Of a stretch of 64,000 nt of DNA, positions 61,479 through 64,000 are shown piece after piece. The notes under the pieces were generated by a model. That model was not told the origin of the DNA, ran no database searches, and saw only the letters and a program-made list of their open reading frames with translations. Both the position numbers and the translations under genes were made by a program. Numbering within the stretch: position 1 is the first letter of the stretch; each line of letters starts with the position of its first letter. Source of the stretch: Planctomycetota bacterium (lineage in GTDB: Bacteria > Planctomycetota > UBA1135 > JACQFD01). Location: positions 1 to 64,000 of the forward strand of contig JACQFD010000014.1 in NCBI GenBank assembly GCA_016200225.1, in the 5' to 3' direction.

Positions 61479-62152
61479 GTTTCGCGATCGTCGATCGCGT
61501 AGCCGACGCCGCGCACCGTGCGAATGAGCTTCTCCGGAAAGGGATCGTCGACTTTCGCGCGCAGTCGCCGCACGTGGACGTCGACGACGTTCGTGCCCCC
61601 GTCGAAATTCATATCCCAAATCTGTTCGGCGATCAGCGTGCGAGAAAGCGCCTCGCCGGCGCGCCGTGCGAATAGTGATAATAACGAAAATTCCTTTGGC
61701 GTGAGATCGAGACGCCGTCCGGCGCGCGTCGCGCGATGCCGGATCGTATCGATTTGAAGATCGGCAATTTGTATTATTTCGGCGGCGCGCGTCTGTCCGC
61801 GCCGCACGATCGAACGCACGCGCGCCAGCAGTTCGGAAAACGCGAACGGTTTTATTAAATAATCGTCGGCGCCGAGATCGAGACCGCGCACGCGGTCGTG
61901 CACGGCGTCGCGCGCCGTTAAGAATAAAACCGGCGTCCCGACGCCCGCGCGGCGCAATTCGCCCAGAATTTCGAAACCGTCGCGCTTCGGCAGCATGACG
62001 TCGAGAATAAGCAAATCATAGTTTCCGGAGATCGCGAGCGAAAGACCCGTTTCGCCGTCCTCGGCCGCGTCGACGACGTGGCCGTTTTCAAATAATCCCT
62101 TTTTTAAATATGCGGCGGCCTTGCGCTCGTCTTCTACAATTAAAATTCGCAT
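61475..62152 (-). CDS. OmpR/PhoB-family response regulator (CusR-like), 225 aa
   Basis: The receiver domain has Glu/Asp at EDER (residues 7-9), phospho-acceptor Asp51 in LLILDVMLPKRDG, the Thr in LFLTARDA and Lys in YLIKPFAF. The winged-helix DNA-binding domain follows (LTPKEFSLLSLFARRAGEAL, NVVDVHVRRLRAKVDDPFPE). It is the first clear gene of the efflux operon: unusually, the regulators precede the structural genes rather than being divergent, so the operon should autoregulate as one unit. Confidence 0.93.
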   Translation of the reverse strand: MRILIVEDERKAAAYLKKGLFENGHVVDAAEDGETGLSLAISGNYDLLILDVMLPKRDGFEILGELRRAGVGTPVLFLTARDAVHDRVRGLDLGADDYLIKPFAFSELLARVRSIVRRGQTRAAEIIQIADLQIDTIRHRATRAGRRLDLTPKEFSLLSLFARRAGEALSRTLIAEQIWDMNFDGGTNVVDVHVRRLRAKVDDPFPEKLIRTVRGVGYAIDDRET

Positions 62153-62175
62153 GGCGGCGACGGCGGCGTGGAAAA

Positions 62176-62469
62176 TTAAGTTTTGTCCGACGAAAAATGA
62201 CCGATGACGCGGCCCGATACGACGATAAAATTAAGATTCGCGGCGTCGCGGCTCGCCTCGGGAAATAAGTTATCGTCGAGCCATGTCAGGATTTGTTCGA
62301 TTTCCGCGTGCGGGTGTTCGGCATTATCGGTAAATATAAGCGTCGCCTGCACGTGTCCGCCGTCCAGAAAATGACAATCGAGCGCCGCCAGTTCGGCGCC
62401 GCCGCGCATCAATAAATATCGTTCGGAGCTCTGCGTGCGGAAGACGCGTTTCAGTTGTATGTCGGCCAT
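62176..62469 (-). CDS. Small conserved-looking protein of unknown function, 97 aa
   Basis: A compact alpha/beta protein without leader: MADIQLKRVFRTQSSERYLL, then MRGGAELAALDCHFLDGGHV, QATLIFTDNAEHPHAEIEQI, LTWLDDNLFPEASRDAANLN and FIVVSGRVIGHFSSDKT. No family was recognised. It has a normal start, host-like codon use and only 23 bp to the response regulator on the same strand, so it may be part of the efflux regulon or a read-through neighbour. A role with metals cannot be inferred from residues alone. Confidence 0.65.
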   Translation of the reverse strand: MADIQLKRVFRTQSSERYLLMRGGAELAALDCHFLDGGHVQATLIFTDNAEHPHAEIEQILTWLDDNLFPEASRDAANLNFIVVSGRVIGHFSSDKT

Positions 62470-62500
62470 TTTGATATAAATAATCGTCGATTATGTTTAT

Positions 62501-62743
62501 TTAATAAAAAAACGCGAAGAATCCCGCGAACATTACAAACCAAATCATGCATCCCGCGGAGCTTTTTCCCGTCGGCTGATAGGAAATCCCCGTGCCGGGA
62601 ATCGTCACGCGCGTGTAGCGCCGCCCGCCCGCGCGAACGCCCGTTCGAAAACCGCCGCCGCCCACGGAATATCCAATTCCGGATTTGGATACATTGACCC
62701 GCACGGGGCCGAAGTTGATGGATTTGCGGAAGGACCAGCCCAT
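62501..62743 (-). CDS. DUF4236 domain protein, 80 aa
   Basis: The start MGWSFRKSINFGPVRVNVSK SGIGYSVGGGGFRTGV, then GRRYTRVTIPGTGISY, is the full DUF4236 pattern. It is followed by a hydrophobic tail (MIWFVMFAGFFAFFY) that is probably a membrane anchor. The family is widespread, small and of unknown function. It lies 31 bp upstream of the 97-aa gene on the same strand. The gap 62744-63017 to the divergent gene holds no gene I can support, only presumed promoters. Confidence 0.85.
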   Translation of the reverse strand: MGWSFRKSINFGPVRVNVSKSGIGYSVGGGGFRTGVRAGGRRYTRVTIPGTGISYQPTGKSSAGCMIWFVMFAGFFAFFY

Positions 62744-63017
62744 TTGGCAGTTGTATTGAAACCACGCCGCCGTCCGGTTTCTACAGTTTTTTCGGTGTTT
62801 TCCCGTTCGGTCTCCCGGCGCCCAGAGACGCCGCCGCCGACCGCGCGCCGAAACTTTCCAATTCCAACTCCGCCGCCGCCGTCACCATGTTCGATTTCGC
62901 GGCCGGACGCGCGCCGCGATGTCGAATCGCGTTGATTATGCACGCGACCTTGCTAGACTCGCCGCAGAATAATGTTCATAACGAATCGGCGCCGCGGACG
63001 GCTTGCGCTGCCACAAA

Positions 63018-64000
63018 ATGCCGGATAACAAATCGGCGGGATGCTATAAATCCGCCGCGTCGGCGCACGGAATTTTTTCGGTTTTTTTTATTTGTTATGC
63101 GATCATATTCATATCGACGCTGCCGCGGTACGGCCTCACGTGGGACACGTTCGCCGAATATCCGCGCGCCGCGGCGTACGTCGAAAAGTTCATATCGGGC
63201 AGGGAATCGCCGTCGGAGGTGCCCGCGGACGAGCGGCTGTCGTGGGCGACGTATACGTATGAACAAGCCAAAGCTTCGAATACGGCGAGCGCGAACGGTT
63301 GTTTTCCGTCGCTCGTCGCGGCGGTCTGCGGAAAGATATTTTATCAAAACCTCCACTGGCTCGGGCCGATCGATGCTTACAATCTCGGGCTCGCGCTTTT
63401 GTGGCTTTTCGCGCTGGCCGTTTTTTATTATAATACAGCCCGACTGACGAATCCGCCCGTCGCGTTCCTTGCCGCGGCGTTTCTCGCGCTCGCGCCGCGG
63501 CTTTTCGAGGACGCTCATAATAATATGAAGGATCTGCCGTCGGCCGCTTTCGGCGGCGTGGCGGTGATGGTATGGCTCCGCGGATTATTAACAAAGCGGC
63601 CGGCGATCCTCCTGCAGGCCGGCGTCTGGTTCGGCATTTCGCTCGCATCGAAACATACGTCGCTCGTCCTGCTCGCGCCGATGGGCGCTGCTGCACTATT
63701 TATATGGTTCGAGCGCCGCGCGCGGCCGCGTCCGGTCGAATTGTTATCGATGGCGGGAGCACTCATAGTCTCCACGATTATACTATTCGGCCACCTCCCG
63801 CATCTCTGGGTCGCGCCGGCCGAGGCGATCCGTCGCGTCGGCGCGATTCTCTCGATCGGGGCGTTTCGTAAGATCGAGAATCCGCACTTCACGGACGCGG
63901 CGCTCTGGATGGCCGCCGTGAGCACGCCGCCGGTCGTCCTCGCCGCCGCTGCGGGCGGCGTCGTTTTCATGATATTACAATTCCGGAGGGCGGCGCGGCG
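63018..64000 (+). CDS. Polytopic membrane protein, glycosyltransferase (PMT/ArnT-like) type, 5' part
   Basis: From ATG at 63018 (two in-frame stops lie shortly upstream) the frame is open to the right edge, giving 327 residues. The first helix (IFSVFFICYAIIFISTLPRY) is followed by a luminal-type loop with GLTWDTFAEYPRAAAYVEKF, whose Asp/Glu residues resemble the GT-C catalytic loop. Several further membrane segments follow (LGLALLWLFALAVFYYNTAR, PPVAFLAAAFLALAPRLFED, AILLQAGVWFGISLASKHTS, LVLLAPMGAAALFIWFERRA). HNNMKDLPSAAF between helices fits the PMT_2/GT-C phrase seen after the second helix pair. The acceptor and sugar donor cannot be predicted, and the C-terminus is out of view. Confidence 0.8.
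   Translation, partial: MPDNKSAGCYKSAASAHGIFSVFFICYAIIFISTLPRYGLTWDTFAEYPRAAAYVEKFISGRESPSEVPADERLSWATYTYEQAKASNTASANGCFPSLVAAVCGKIFYQNLHWLGPIDAYNLGLALLWLFALAVFYYNTARLTNPPVAFLAAAFLALAPRLFEDAHNNMKDLPSAAFGGVAVMVWLRGLLTKRPAILLQAGVWFGISLASKHTSLVLLAPMGAAALFIWFERRARPRPVELLSMAGALIVSTIILFGHLPHLWVAPAEAIRRVGAILSIGAFRKIENPHFTDAALWMAAVSTPPVVLAAAAGGVVFMILQFRRAAR

Noticed and set aside
63000..63700. Reverse-strand Arg-rich frames at the right edge
   Set aside because: They overlap the better supported multi-helix membrane protein on the forward strand.
1..64000. rRNA, tRNA or replication origin
   Set aside because: No conserved rRNA segments, tRNA-like cloverleaf or DnaA-box cluster was recognised by eye; a computed scan would be needed to exclude a small RNA.

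Overview
The window is a GC-rich bacterial chromosome segment, most likely from a deep-branching Planctomycetota lineage known mainly from environmental genomes. Four things suggest this: three EutN/CcmL-type microcompartment vertex proteins next to a class II aldolase, as in planctomycete-type microcompartment loci; a TIGR02999-type ECF sigma factor next to a transmembrane Ser/Thr kinase with a C-terminal helical repeat region; many large secreted FG-GAP proteins; and a recurrent C-terminal domain on those proteins. The assignment rests on gene content alone. Host genes are GC-rich but peppered with short AT-only codon runs, while a few genes (1-2352 and 33662-35820) are more evenly AT-richer and look foreign or recently acquired. 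No rRNA, tRNA or CRISPR array was recognised.

Layout. 1-3048: an SBBP beta-propeller protein (cut by the left edge) and a frameshifted galactose-oxidase-like remnant. 3304-8012: a secreted unknown, a small membrane protein, then a forward operon of a SurA/PpiC-like isomerase, three BMC pentamer proteins and a fuculose-phosphate-type aldolase. 8063-13590: a secreted zinc metalloprotease, a rhomboid protease and a DUF4127 protein. 13842-28235: a reverse-strand block of FG-GAP proteins with tandem paralogues; one gene is split by a palindromic insert. 28296-33084: an operon of ECF sigma factor, zinc-finger anti-sigma factor, two coiled-coil envelope proteins and a cyclase-fold protein. 33085-36204: a repeat-rich islet with a SIR2-like protein and a membrane protein, possibly defence-related. 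36204-43200: mixed housekeeping-type genes (YugP-like metallopeptidase, APH-fold kinase, B12-radical SAM enzyme, carboxypeptidase-regulatory-domain protein, SprT-like protein). 43201-44022: a dense cluster of palindromic repeats. 44023-50794: four secreted proteins (two LamG/DUF1080-like, one unusual propeller, one FG-GAP). 50963-54131: ECF sigma factor plus Ser/Thr kinase. 54134-62743: a heavy-metal RND efflux operon preceded by its own two-component system, with two small proteins upstream. 63018 to the right edge: a polytopic glycosyltransferase-like protein.

The signals of most interest are: a BMC locus with only pentamer shell genes and a Cys-tailed aldolase; a shared C-terminal module on at least six of the secreted proteins, suggesting a lineage-specific sorting or anchoring system; two families of structured repeats in which conserved cores carry exchangeable hairpin arms, one of them abutting stop codons; the sigma/anti-sigma/coiled-coil/cyclase-fold operon; and the repeat-flanked SIR2-like gene.
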